64,000 bases of DNA, taken from Rothia endophytica. GTDB lineage: Bacteria; Actinomycetota; Actinomycetes; Actinomycetales; Micrococcaceae. The stretch covers positions 59,084-123,083 of the forward strand of contig NZ_CAKMSJ010000008.1 of NCBI RefSeq assembly GCF_928381505.1, given 5' to 3'. A model generated the notes under the pieces. The model was not told the origin of the DNA. It did no database searches and saw only the letters and a list, made by a program, of their open reading frames with translations. Each line of letters begins with the position of its first letter. Position 1 is the stretch's first letter. Of this stretch, positions 44,369 to 53,440 are shown one piece after another. The position numbers were made by a program, and so were the translations under genes.

Positions 44369-47300
44369 TTACTGATTCTTGAGGGTTGCTTCCATATCGA
44401 AAGTGGCGCTTTCGCCACGGCGGTAGGCGTGAACCTGTGCTGCAATGACGTTCTTGCCCTGGTTGAGCTCGCTTGCCGGAATCGTAATAGTGATGGGGTG
44501 CTGCTTAGCGTCGCTGTAAGCAACTCGCGCCAGCGCCATGGATGAGGCAGTAGCGTTAGCGGCTAGATTTTCACGGTGAACTTCTTTACCGTTCACGTAG
44601 ATCGCCATACCATCATCAGCGTAGGTAGTCAGAACCAGCGACTGCCCTGCAGCAGGATCAATGGTGAGCTCTTTACGCAGGAACATGGCGTTGGGCTGGT
44701 TCCACCACCTGAAGCCAAGGTTTGATGCCAGGCTCGGCTCGCCCCAGCCAATGCTGCTGGGGCCGGTGTACCACTGGCGACCTGTGTTGTAGGCGTAGTT
44801 AGTATCGCGCCACGTACGGTCATAAATATTGGTGAGGCCAAAGGTTACGTCCCAGCGGTCCCCACTCACAACAAGCTTCTGATCAGCAGGAGCTTCAGGC
44901 TCGACAGGTTCCACCGGATCAGCAGGATTAGGGTTCTCATCAACTACAGGAGGAGCAGGGTCATTAGGTACTGGCTCCTCGATGGGAGGGATAACCGGAG
45001 TTTCCTCGTTATCTACGGGAGGATCAACGGGTTCTTCTACCGGGGGAGCAGGCTCTTCAACGGGAGGATCGACAGGTTCTTCTACCGGGGGAGCAGGCTC
45101 TTCGGCCGGGGCAACAGGTGCAGTAGCTACAGGGGTGGTCTCTGAGTAGTTGCCAACGTTGTCAACGGAGCGAACAAAGTAGCGAGCACCGTCGGTGTGA
45201 GCAACCGAGTAGGAGGTGCCACTCTTGACGGTTGCGATGACGCGGTTATCGCGCAGCACCTGGTAGTCGGTGCGACTGCGAGTGTTGCTTGTCCAGGTCA
45301 GCTCATCGGTGGTTCCGTCAGTGGTGACCTGTAGGTTACTGGGGGCTGCTGCAGGTTCAACGTCACGGGGGGTGAATCGAACGAAGCCGACTGTGGATTG
45401 ACCGCCGCTTGAGCCACGGCTACGGGTGATGTCGCCGCCGGCCCAGAGAACGCCGTTGGAATCAACAAACGATTCCCACACGCCGTAGCCTTTATCACCT
45501 GAAATTTCGGGTGAAAACTCGGGTAGAACCTCGCCGGTCTGAGCATCAAATGCGCCAACCAGTCGGATGCGGTGAATGTCTGATGCAGTGTCCCAGGGGG
45601 TCTGGTAGAGGTCGCCGCCTTCATAAACCCAGTTGCCACAGTGGCAGGCACCGTACATAACATCGGTGTTGGTGTCGAGGTGAAGATCCTGGAAGTCGCC
45701 GCCTGACCTCGTGATGGATGAGGACATGCGGGAGAGGTCTGACAGGCTGTACTGGGCAATAAGGTGCTCTGAGCCACCTGCCCATACCTCAGAATGAGCG
45801 TGCTGAACATCAAACTGGAAGCCGCCATTAGTGGTCCTGATGGGGTAGGAGGGCTTCCAAACCCAAGGCTTAGAGACAGCGCCTACAGCGGTGCTGAGAT
45901 AAGCAAGTTTTACAGTGTTGGCATCGTTGACCTTGGTGAAATAGCCAGCAAGTGCAACTCCGTCTTCGCTTGCGGATATACCGTTGACGGTGCCGTTAGT
46001 TACAGGCCGCCATGATAGATCAACTGAATGATCGGCGAGCAAGAAACGTGCAACGTTACGGGAGTATACGTAGTTGCTGCCGGTTGCACCCTTGACGTGG
46101 GTGAAGGCACCACCGATGTAAACGTAATCTCCCTGAACCTGGATGGTTTTGACAACGGGTACAGCGCCAGAAACACGGTTGACAATATCCCAACCCAGTG
46201 AAGTGTCGGTTTCGCCGGTCACGGGGTTAAGAATCACAAAGCCGTTAGCGGGCTGACCATTGACCTCGGTGAACTCGCCACCGACGGCTAGAAGACCATT
46301 AGGCAGTGACTCTAGAGCCTTAATTTGCCCATTGAACGTGGGGGTAAAGCTTCGAACCAACTCTGCGGAATCCACATCGTAACCTGCAAGGTAACTCTGT
46401 TCAACGGTTTCTCCGCTGGCACTGACAACATTTTTGAAGTCGCCACCGGTGAAGACAGTTTTGCCTACCTGGGCAATAGCCTGCACGCGGGTGTTCAGTT
46501 CACCTATGACACCGGTGCCCGACTCCATGGAGGTACGCCAACGCATCGGGGCAGTGAAGCTGTTAGGCAGCTGTCGGTTAGCCTCAGCAGCGAGACCGCT
46601 GTCAGGAATCTGTGCGAACCCAGCATCGTTCTGGTTGATTTTGGGGCGGATAAATACCTGGGTGAATCCCATGGGAGCGGTGCCGGTCGGGGTCCAGAGG
46701 TACGAGCTGGCATCGGTGTTGCCGCGAACATAGGAGCCGTAAGCAAAGCCGTTCTTCCACCCGTGCACAGCCGCTGAAGTGAAACGCAGAGTGTTGTAGC
46801 TCTGGTTCCATGAGGCGATGCCACCGGTGGTTAATCCGTAGGTTCTACTTCCGCCAATTGAAGAAGGGTTCTCGAAACGAACGCCGTCCCAGTTAGTGTT
46901 AGCCTGGAGCGTCCAGCTCCAACTTTCGGTGTTGATACGTTTTGCGTAGACATTCTGCCAGTCAGTGCCCTCTGTATTGACTGCACGACGGAAGCGGACG
47001 CCGTCCTCAAGCGAGTCAACACGTTCACCGTCAAGCAACTCATCAACGGTGTCTGACGATAGCTGAGCAGGAGTGAAAGCTTCAGGGCCAGTGGGCTTAG
47101 TAAAGATATCTTCAGCCTTGCCACGACCTTGGTATTCCTCAGTCCAACCTTCACGGCCGCGACCAAGCATGACCCAGCCGCCACCGTCAGTTTCCTGATC
47201 ACAGTAGAACTGTGCAGGGGCATCCATCGAGGGAGTGAAGAGCCAGTAGGTGCCTGACTTTGACTCAGGGTCATTCTGCTTAACTTCCCAACAGGAAGCA

Positions 47301-47431
47301 GCAGCGGTTTCTGAGCTCAGGCCGTTAGGAACATAGGTGTTATTGGCGCTAGCGCCCGGCAGCATAGCTACACCGACACCCAGCGCGGTTGCACCAACGG
47401 CCAACTTAGAGATAAATGATGGTTTTTTCAT
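44369..47431 (-). CDS. secreted fibrinogen-domain / propeller / FN3 protein
   Basis: A 1020-residue secreted protein. A signal peptide runs to about residue 29 (LPGASA). About 46-270 is a fibrinogen C-terminal-like domain: SGTYWLFTP, FYCDQETDGGGWVMLGRG. About 300-700 is a beta-propeller of kelch/delta-60-like units (VFTGGDFKNV, LLAVGGEFTEVNG, VYIGGAFTHVKG). About 705-785 is FN3-like (YFVRSVDNVGNYSE). A Pro/Glu-rich linker (790-870) with a 15-residue repeat follows, then a 150-residue beta-sandwich-like domain (LTTYADDGMAIYVNGKEV). There is no LPXTG anchor. It probably binds cell-surface glycans or host proteins. The start is ATG 47431; an upstream ATG at 47482 lies inside the lipoprotein gene. 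Confidence 0.82.
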   Translation of the reverse strand: MKKPSFISKLAVGATALGVGVAMLPGASANNTYVPNGLSSETAAASCWEVKQNDPESKSGTYWLFTPSMDAPAQFYCDQETDGGGWVMLGRGREGWTEEYQGRGKAEDIFTKPTGPEAFTPAQLSSDTVDELLDGERVDSLEDGVRFRRAVNTEGTDWQNVYAKRINTESWSWTLQANTNWDGVRFENPSSIGGSRTYGLTTGGIASWNQSYNTLRFTSAAVHGWKNGFAYGSYVRGNTDASSYLWTPTGTAPMGFTQVFIRPKINQNDAGFAQIPDSGLAAEANRQLPNSFTAPMRWRTSMESGTGVIGELNTRVQAIAQVGKTVFTGGDFKNVVSASGETVEQSYLAGYDVDSAELVRSFTPTFNGQIKALESLPNGLLAVGGEFTEVNGQPANGFVILNPVTGETDTSLGWDIVNRVSGAVPVVKTIQVQGDYVYIGGAFTHVKGATGSNYVYSRNVARFLLADHSVDLSWRPVTNGTVNGISASEDGVALAGYFTKVNDANTVKLAYLSTAVGAVSKPWVWKPSYPIRTTNGGFQFDVQHAHSEVWAGGSEHLIAQYSLSDLSRMSSSITRSGGDFQDLHLDTNTDVMYGACHCGNWVYEGGDLYQTPWDTASDIHRIRLVGAFDAQTGEVLPEFSPEISGDKGYGVWESFVDSNGVLWAGGDITRSRGSSGGQSTVGFVRFTPRDVEPAAAPSNLQVTTDGTTDELTWTSNTRSRTDYQVLRDNRVIATVKSGTSYSVAHTDGARYFVRSVDNVGNYSETTPVATAPVAPAEEPAPPVEEPVDPPVEEPAPPVEEPVDPPVDNEETPVIPPIEEPVPNDPAPPVVDENPNPADPVEPVEPEAPADQKLVVSGDRWDVTFGLTNIYDRTWRDTNYAYNTGRQWYTGPSSIGWGEPSLASNLGFRWWNQPNAMFLRKELTIDPAAGQSLVLTTYADDGMAIYVNGKEVHRENLAANATASSMALARVAYSDAKQHPITITIPASELNQGKNVIAAQVHAYRRGESATFDMEATLKNQ
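45017..45106 (-). repeat. 45-bp tandem repeat encoding a Pro/Glu linker
   Basis: Two near-identical 45-base units starting at 45017 and 45062 encode the 15-residue PPVEEPAPPVEEPVD repeat in the exoprotein linker. Such repeats can vary in copy number between strains. Confidence 0.8.
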
Positions 47432-47436
47432 ATCTT

Positions 47437-48237
47437 TTAGCAATCTGCGTTGTTGGGGAAGTCTTGTGAAGCGATCTTCCAAGCCCCATGATCTTCAATG
47501 AGAGTAAAAATGTTGAGTGAACGTGGCTGCCCAGTGGGGTTCATCTGCGTACCAGCAACGTTGACAACTTTGACGTCTGAGGAGTCCAGGCATACCTCAA
47601 GGAGTTTCGCGGGCTTGCCTTCGTACTCACCATCAGCCAGTTTGGGGTTTCCTACGACCCTAGAAGTTCCCTCTACCTTCCAGCCGCTCATCGCGTACTC
47701 GGTGGCAGTAGCAAGATACTGATCTAAAGCTGAACCAGTAGTTATCTTTTCTAATTCATCTACTGTGGCTTCAGAAACATACTTATAGGGGTCAACGTCC
47801 TCATCAATCTCAGAATTATCGTTGCCCTCTTCGTCCTGGTTCGTCGGTGGGGCTTGATCTGAGGTAGTGACGCCAACTGCCTCTATTGAGGAGAGTACCT
47901 GCTGTACATCTGTGTACAGTTTCTCAGTTGTTTGGACCTCCGCAGCATCTAGCGGAACCTCTTGAGCGTCAGCTATCTCTTCAGATCCTGCGAAGTTCTC
48001 TTCAATAGAGGTGCCCTGGCTTTCGCTAGCACTGCCTTCTTGTGATGCAGAGACTGATGCTGTTGGTGAAGCTGAGGAGGTTGTCGAGGTTTCAGCCGGT
48101 CCCGATTCGGCTGGCGAGTTCTCTGACCCTGCCCCTGAACATCCTGTGAGGATGAGGGCGCTGAGGGCGCCGACTGTCAAAAAGACTGTACGGCTAGAAC
48201 TCGTAAAAATGGGCATAGTAAACCCGTGTTTTTTCAT
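47437..48237 (-). CDS. lipoprotein of unknown function
   Basis: A 266-residue protein with a lipoprotein signal: a charged start, a hydrophobic core and the lipobox LTGC with Cys33. Residues 34-130 are low-complexity and Ser/Ala/Glu-rich. The C-terminal 110 residues (YLATATEYAMSGWKVEGTSR, DHGAWKIASQDFP) resemble NTF2-like or DUF4878-type folds, which is a weak assignment. The stop is five bases before the exoprotein start, so the two are probably one operon. The start is ATG 48237 behind AGGGA. Confidence 0.78.
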   Translation of the reverse strand: MKKHGFTMPIFTSSSRTVFLTVGALSALILTGCSGAGSENSPAESGPAETSTTSSASPTASVSASQEGSASESQGTSIEENFAGSEEIADAQEVPLDAAEVQTTEKLYTDVQQVLSSIEAVGVTTSDQAPPTNQDEEGNDNSEIDEDVDPYKYVSEATVDELEKITTGSALDQYLATATEYAMSGWKVEGTSRVVGNPKLADGEYEGKPAKLLEVCLDSSDVKVVNVAGTQMNPTGQPRSLNIFTLIEDHGAWKIASQDFPNNADC

Positions 48238-48552
48238 GAATCCCTAATATTCTTTTAGTGCGAGGTTACCCATTCTCATCAAGCTGTGCGAAGAGCTGTG
48301 GTGTGATGAGGCGGGCTGAAAAAGTGTTTCTCTGAAGATAATACTACAGCTCACCACTAATAAATAGCGAGGGTTTTAAGCGACTGTCACTGTATATGGT
48401 GACAGCTGTTTTCGTGTACTAATCTTCTTTTCTGCCGCTCGAAATACTTAAATTTTCATCTTGTAAATCTGCTCCATGGACCCTCTGCTTTGGGGTGGGT
48501 CTGTATGGAATAATGAGAGGGCTGTTGTTCCGGGCTTGGAAGGGGATAAAAC
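48238..48552. promoter_or_regulatory. divergent promoter region of the lipoprotein and mfd genes
   Basis: A 315-base gap with no gene. It contains the dyad described at 48384-48405. TTTGGG (48489-48494) and TAATGA (48511-48516), 16 bases apart, are a weak promoter candidate for mfd. Confidence 0.45.
48384..48405. promoter_or_regulatory. 22-bp dyad, possible operator
   Basis: CTGTCAC-TGTATATG-GTGACAG is a perfect 7-base-armed palindrome between the divergent lipoprotein and mfd genes, 147 bases from the lipoprotein start and 147 bases from mfd. It does not match the actinobacterial LexA box. Confidence 0.4.
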
Positions 48553-51500
48553 ATGGCTTTATATGGCATAACAGAGGCACTCAAGGACGAGGCGACCTAT
48601 GCCGCCATCATGGGGGTCACTGCTGCTCATCCAGCTGCAAGGGTGGATGAATTTGTCATCGGGTGCCCGGAGGGTGCGAGACCCTTTTTGCTGCAAGGAA
48701 TTTCGAATGTCACCAGCATGGGGGACACCGCCCGGCCACCTGTTGTTTTAGTGATAACTGCCACTGATCGCGAGGCGGAGGATACGGTATTAGCCTTGTC
48801 CTCTTTAATGCCGGCAGGAGAGGCAGTGCTCTTCCCTGCCTGGGAAACCCTTCCTCACGAACGGTTGTCGCCCCGCAGTGACACTGTGGGGCAGCGTCTT
48901 GCGGTTCTTCGATCTTTGGCTGGCCCCGGGGTAACCTTTCCCCGTGTTGTAGTTGCACCAGTTCGTTCACTTTTGCAGCCTCTCGTGGCAGGTTTGGAAA
49001 AGATGGAGCCTGTTGAAATCAAAAAAGGCCAAGAGGTCGATTTTAATTTAACTGTGAAACAGTTAACACAAGCTGCCTACTCGCGAGTAGACCTTGTTTC
49101 TAAGAGGGGCGAGTTTGCAGTGCGAGGTGGGATCTTAGATATTTTCTCACCAGTTTCAGACCACCCTGTGCGCATCGATTTCTTTGGCGATGAGGTCGAG
49201 GACATCAGATATTTCTCTGTAGCTGACCAGCGCACTATCAACAGCGAGACCCACCCTGGCGTCTTACTTGCGCCACCCTGTAGAGAACTACTCATCACCC
49301 CCTCAATCATGAGTAAAGCCGCCCGGCTTAAAAGTAGCTACCCCGGCGCTGCTGGCATGCTCGAAAAAATTGCCGGCGGTATTTACGTTGAGGGAATGGA
49401 ATCCTTGATTCCTCTGCTGGTTGATGACATGGTTACGCTGCTAGACCACCTGCCTGAAGGTTCTTTGCCTATCATCATCGAGCCCGAACGAGTTCGCTCT
49501 CGCGCGGCGGATTTAGTAGCCACCAACGAAGAATTTCTCCACGCTGCCTGGGACTCAGTCACAGATACATCTGATGCCCCCATTGACCTGGGGCAAAACG
49601 GTATTTCGGATTTGGGGTCAGGTAGTTTCAAAACGGTTGCCGCAATGCGAGAACTCGCTCTGGCTAAAAATATGGGCTGGTGGTCCATGACCTCACTCGG
49701 CGTTGATAGCGCCATCGATGACGGCATTGACTCAGTGCAGTTCTCAGCCCGAGTGCCCCATACCTATGCTGGCAACGTTACTGAACTGCTAGAAGAAGTC
49801 GGTAAAAAAGTAAAAAATGGCTGGCGTATCGCTGTAGTCACCCATGGGCCCGGCCCCCTGGCGCGCCTACTTGACCTATTCCAAGAAGCAGAGATCCCGG
49901 CGTCCAGAGTAGAGAGCCTTGAGAGAGCACCTGAGCCCGGCATCATTGAGATGACCACAGCTAATGCAGGTCACGGTTTCATGATGGATGACGCCAAGTT
50001 GGGGCTGCTCACGGAGGCCGATATTTTAGGTCGCACATCTCCCTACACCACCCGCGACCTGCGCAGCGGTAAGATGCCGGTGAGGCGTCGCAAAAATGCG
50101 GTGGACCCCATGAGCCTAGCGGCTGGTGACTATGTGGTGCACGAGCAGCACGGTATCGGTCAGTTTGTGGAACTGGTACAAAGACCCATCGCCGGAGCCG
50201 CCGTGACCCCAGGGCAGCCTAAGCCCATGAAGGAATATCTGGTTCTTGAATACGCCCCCAGTAAACGAGGCGGCCCCAAAGACCGGTTATTTGTACCCAG
50301 TGACCAGCTAGACCAAGTCTCTAACTATGTCGGTGGGGACGCCCCCGTCCTTTCAAAGATGGGAGGAAGTGACTGGGCTAAAACCAAGAGCAGGGCACGT
50401 AAAGCTGTCAAGGAAATCGCGGCCGATCTGATTAAGCTCTACTCGGCCCGCCAGGCCTCACGCGGACACGCTTTTGCGGCTGATACGCCCTGGCAGTCTG
50501 AACTTGAAGAAGCTTTCCCCTATAACGAGACTCCCGACCAGTTAGTCGCTATTAACGAGGTCAAAGCAGACATGGAGAAGGAAGTCCCCATGGACCGCCT
50601 GATCTCGGGCGATGTGGGGTACGGAAAGACTGAAATTGCGGTCCGAGCCGCTTTTAAAGCTGTGCAGGACGGTAAGCAGGTGGCGGTTCTTGTTCCTACC
50701 ACCCTGCTGGCGCAGCAGCATTTTGAGACCTTCACTGAACGATTCTCCGGGTTCCCGGTCAGTATTCGTGTGTTATCCCGCTTCCAGAAGGCTAAAGAAT
50801 CTGCCGAAACGTTAGAGGGTATTAAGAACGGTTCAGTGGACGTTGTGGTGGGCACCCACCGTATTCTCTCTGAGTCCACCGAATGGAAAGACCTGGGCCT
50901 GGTCATCATCGATGAGGAGCAGCGTTTCGGTGTTGAGCACAAAGAAAAGCTGAAGACCATGCGCACCAACGTTGATGTTCTGGCGATGAGTGCTACCCCC
51001 ATTCCGCGTACTCTGGAGATGTCCCTGACCGGTATTCGTGAGACCTCTACGCTGGCAACTCCACCCGAGGAGCGCCACCCCGTACTGACTTTTGTTGGTC
51101 CCCGCACTGATCAGCAGGTTACCGCGGCTATACGCCGTGAACTCATGCGTGAAGGCCAGGTATTTTTCGTTCACAACCGGGTATCTTCTATCGAAGAGAC
51201 CGCCAACCAGTTGCAGAAACTGGTGCCTGAGGCTCGCATTGCGGTGGCGCACGGGCGAATGAGCGAATCTCGGCTGGAAAAAATTATCGTGGATTTCTGG
51301 GAACGTAAGTTCGACGTGCTGGTATCAACCACCATTGTGGAGACCGGCCTCGATATCTCTAACGCCAATACCCTGATCGTTGATAACGCTCAGAATTATG
51401 GTCTTTCGCAGCTTCACCAGTTGCGTGGACGCGTGGGGCGCGGGCGAGAACGCGCTTACGCCTACTTTCTCTACCCACCTGAAAAGATGCTGTCCGAGGT

Positions 51501-52185
51501 TGCTCACGAGAGACTGAAAGCGGTTGCAACCCACAACGAGCTGGGTGCAGGCATGCGTCTGGCGATGAAGGACCTAGAAATCCGTGGTGCCGGCAACCTC
51601 CTGGGAGGCGAGCAGTCCGGGCATATCGCTGGGGTAGGGTTTGATCTCTATCTGCGCCTGGTGGGGGAGGCCGTTGCTAACTTCCAGCACGGTGAGAAGG
51701 AAGAGGCACCAGCGGAAATCAAGGTTGACCTACCGGTCAATGCTCATATGCCGCATGACTATGTCTCATCAGAGCGGCTGCGCCTTTCTGCCTACCGCCA
51801 AATCGCCCAAGCACTGACCGCCCAGGAACTGAACGAAGCACGCGAAGAACTGGTAGACCGCTACGGTGCTCTGCCTGAACCTGTAGAGAACCTCTTCACC
51901 ATTGCTGCCCTGCGCCAGCGCGCGCGTGCAGTGGGTTTGAGGGAAATTGTTGCTATGGGCCCAAAGGTTCGCTTCTTCCCAGTTAACAATCTGCCCGAAT
52001 CTAAACAGATGCGGCTAGAGAGAATGTACCCCGGTTCTCTCTACCGCCAGGTGCCCGGCACCGAAAACTGGCAGATACTGGTCCCCCGCCCTAAGACCGC
52101 TAGGGTGGGTGGGAAAGATTTGGTAGACGCCGCTATGGTTGAGTGGACGGAGCAGTTCCTCCACGCCATTTTCGAAACTAGCTAG
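48553..52185 (+). CDS. mfd: transcription-repair coupling factor
   Basis: A 1210-residue DNA translocase that removes stalled RNA polymerase and recruits UvrA. Its N-terminal UvrB-homology region includes LSPRSDTVGQRLAVLRSL and RGGILDIFSP. The RNA-polymerase-interacting domain near 520-600 contains VVHEQHGIGQFVELVQRP. The translocase has SGDVGYGKTEIAVRAAF near 686, VIIDEEQRFGVEHKEKL and SATPIPRTLEMSLTG. GRVGRGRERAYAYFLYP and RGAGNLLGGEQSGHIAGVGF follow, then a TRCF domain before the end. All motifs and length are normal. GGAAGGGG sits 10 bases ahead of the ATG. Confidence 0.97.
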   Translation: MALYGITEALKDEATYAAIMGVTAAHPAARVDEFVIGCPEGARPFLLQGISNVTSMGDTARPPVVLVITATDREAEDTVLALSSLMPAGEAVLFPAWETLPHERLSPRSDTVGQRLAVLRSLAGPGVTFPRVVVAPVRSLLQPLVAGLEKMEPVEIKKGQEVDFNLTVKQLTQAAYSRVDLVSKRGEFAVRGGILDIFSPVSDHPVRIDFFGDEVEDIRYFSVADQRTINSETHPGVLLAPPCRELLITPSIMSKAARLKSSYPGAAGMLEKIAGGIYVEGMESLIPLLVDDMVTLLDHLPEGSLPIIIEPERVRSRAADLVATNEEFLHAAWDSVTDTSDAPIDLGQNGISDLGSGSFKTVAAMRELALAKNMGWWSMTSLGVDSAIDDGIDSVQFSARVPHTYAGNVTELLEEVGKKVKNGWRIAVVTHGPGPLARLLDLFQEAEIPASRVESLERAPEPGIIEMTTANAGHGFMMDDAKLGLLTEADILGRTSPYTTRDLRSGKMPVRRRKNAVDPMSLAAGDYVVHEQHGIGQFVELVQRPIAGAAVTPGQPKPMKEYLVLEYAPSKRGGPKDRLFVPSDQLDQVSNYVGGDAPVLSKMGGSDWAKTKSRARKAVKEIAADLIKLYSARQASRGHAFAADTPWQSELEEAFPYNETPDQLVAINEVKADMEKEVPMDRLISGDVGYGKTEIAVRAAFKAVQDGKQVAVLVPTTLLAQQHFETFTERFSGFPVSIRVLSRFQKAKESAETLEGIKNGSVDVVVGTHRILSESTEWKDLGLVIIDEEQRFGVEHKEKLKTMRTNVDVLAMSATPIPRTLEMSLTGIRETSTLATPPEERHPVLTFVGPRTDQQVTAAIRRELMREGQVFFVHNRVSSIEETANQLQKLVPEARIAVAHGRMSESRLEKIIVDFWERKFDVLVSTTIVETGLDISNANTLIVDNAQNYGLSQLHQLRGRVGRGRERAYAYFLYPPEKMLSEVAHERLKAVATHNELGAGMRLAMKDLEIRGAGNLLGGEQSGHIAGVGFDLYLRLVGEAVANFQHGEKEEAPAEIKVDLPVNAHMPHDYVSSERLRLSAYRQIAQALTAQELNEAREELVDRYGALPEPVENLFTIAALRQRARAVGLREIVAMGPKVRFFPVNNLPESKQMRLERMYPGSLYRQVPGTENWQILVPRPKTARVGGKDLVDAAMVEWTEQFLHAIFETS

Positions 52186-52197
52186 GGGCCGATACGC

Positions 52198-52232
52198 AAA
52201 ATGGGACTCCCCAACCGGGGAGTCCCATTTTT
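52198..52232. terminator. terminator after mfd, bidirectional
   Basis: AAAATGGGACTCCCC and GGGGAGTCCCATTTTT form a near-perfect stem with loop AACC, with a T-run after it on the plus strand and on the minus strand. Confidence 0.92.
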
Positions 52233-52247
52233 ATCGTAGCGTGGTGA

Positions 52248-52571
52248 CTACTTCATGTAGAGATCGGTGCCACCTGAATACACCGCTTCATTGGTCTTTG
52301 ACGGTAGAACCCAGAGTGGGATGATGAAAGCAAGAGCGTAGAGCACAATTGCGATGGTCCACCAGATCCATCCACCCTCGGGGTAGGTGCCCAGAGCGTA
52401 GAAGCAACCGAGCAGGACCGCGAAGCACAGCACGAAGAGTGCGATGTTTGAGCCCATCTCCTTAGTACCAGAGTACTGGGGCGCACCTGAGCGGGGAGGG
52501 TTACCTGATTCCAGGCCGAGTGACTCGACGTTTGAGCGCTTCTCAGCCTCAGAGCGATCGTTATCAGACAT
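52248..52571 (-). CDS. small two-helix membrane protein, unknown function
   Basis: A 107-residue protein. A charged 40-residue N-terminus (SDNDRSEAEKRSNVESLGLE) is followed by two hydrophobic segments, one around MGSNIALFVLCFAVLLGCFY and one around IWWTIAIVLYALAFIIPLWV. I do not recognise a family with a known role. It is a single gene facing mfd across a shared terminator. Confidence 0.75.
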   Translation of the reverse strand: MSDNDRSEAEKRSNVESLGLESGNPPRSGAPQYSGTKEMGSNIALFVLCFAVLLGCFYALGTYPEGGWIWWTIAIVLYALAFIIPLWVLPSKTNEAVYSGGTDLYMK

Positions 52572-52683
52572 AAGATAGTCCTTTGGGTGTGTGTACAGCT
52601 TAATGTTTAGTATAGGTGCTCAGGCGCAGCTTCGCACAGTGTGTCACTAAAATGAACGCCAACTTGAGTAAGCGGCGCGTGCT

Positions 52684-53376
52684 TTAGTAACCGCTTTCGC
52701 TTGCCTCGCCCGCACCAATAATAGCGATTCCCTTTGAAGCGCCGATACGGGTCGCTCCGGCAGCAATCATTGCCAAAGCCTCTTCACGGGTGCGGACGCC
52801 GCCTGACGCCTTGACGCCCAGGTCGGGGCCAACGGTCGCACGCATCAGTGCAATATCTTCAACGGTCGCCCCGGCTGAAGAGTAGCCGGTAGAAGTTTTC
52901 ACAAAATCGGCTCCGGCCTCAACGGATGCTTCGCAAGCTAAAACTTTCTGATCATCTGTCAGTTCGCTGGTCTCAATAATGACCTTGAGGGTAGCACCCC
53001 CGGCATGGACGGCGTCCGCTACAGCCTTGATATCTGCCACCAGGGCATCGCGGCGTTGAGCGCGAGCATCTGCAATATTAATGACCATATCAACTTCGCG
53101 GGCACCTGCCTCTACAGCGGTCTTAGCCTCGAATGCCTTCACCTCGGTAGCAGAAGCGCCAAAGGGGAAACCAACAACCACGCAGGGCACTGACCGGGAG
53201 CCTGCTAGCTCCTCGGCAAGAACCGGGGCCCACACGGGGTTAGCGCAGACACTAGCAAAGCCATACTCACGGGCTTCGCTGCACAGACGGCGTACATCTT
53301 CTTCAGAGGCGTTGGGAGCAAGGATAGTGTGATCAATCATTGCTGCGAGCTGGTCGCGGGTTAGTTCAGAGGTCAT
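52684..53376 (-). CDS. deoC: deoxyribose-phosphate aldolase
   Basis: It splits 2-deoxyribose 5-phosphate into glyceraldehyde 3-phosphate and acetaldehyde. The 230-residue barrel has [55 protein letters not shown] with the Schiff-base lysine, and [17 protein letters not shown]. The start is ATG 53376 behind AGGAGA; the frame extends further only as an open run. Nearby are phosphohexomutase and purine nucleoside phosphorylase genes, so this is a nucleoside salvage cluster. Confidence 0.95.
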   Translation of the reverse strand: MTSELTRDQLAAMIDHTILAPNASEEDVRRLCSEAREYGFASVCANPVWAPVLAEELAGSRSVPCVVVGFPFGASATEVKAFEAKTAVEAGAREVDMVINIADARAQRRDALVADIKAVADAVHAGGATLKVIIETSELTDDQKVLACEASVEAGADFVKTSTGYSSAGATVEDIALMRATVGPDLGVKASGGVRTREEALAMIAAGATRIGASKGIAIIGAGEASESGY

Positions 53377-53440
53377 TTTTTCTCCTGATAATGGTGGGGC
53401 AAAACTGTATCTACCCAAAGTAAAAAGAGGTGGTGAGGGG

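Noticed and set aside
44369..47431. Cell-wall anchored (LPXTG) adhesin
   Set aside because: The C-terminus is a folded domain ending in EATLKNQ, with no LPXTG, hydrophobic tail or charged end.
50520..51107. 195-codon open frame on the minus strand
   Set aside because: Antisense to the helicase motifs of mfd.
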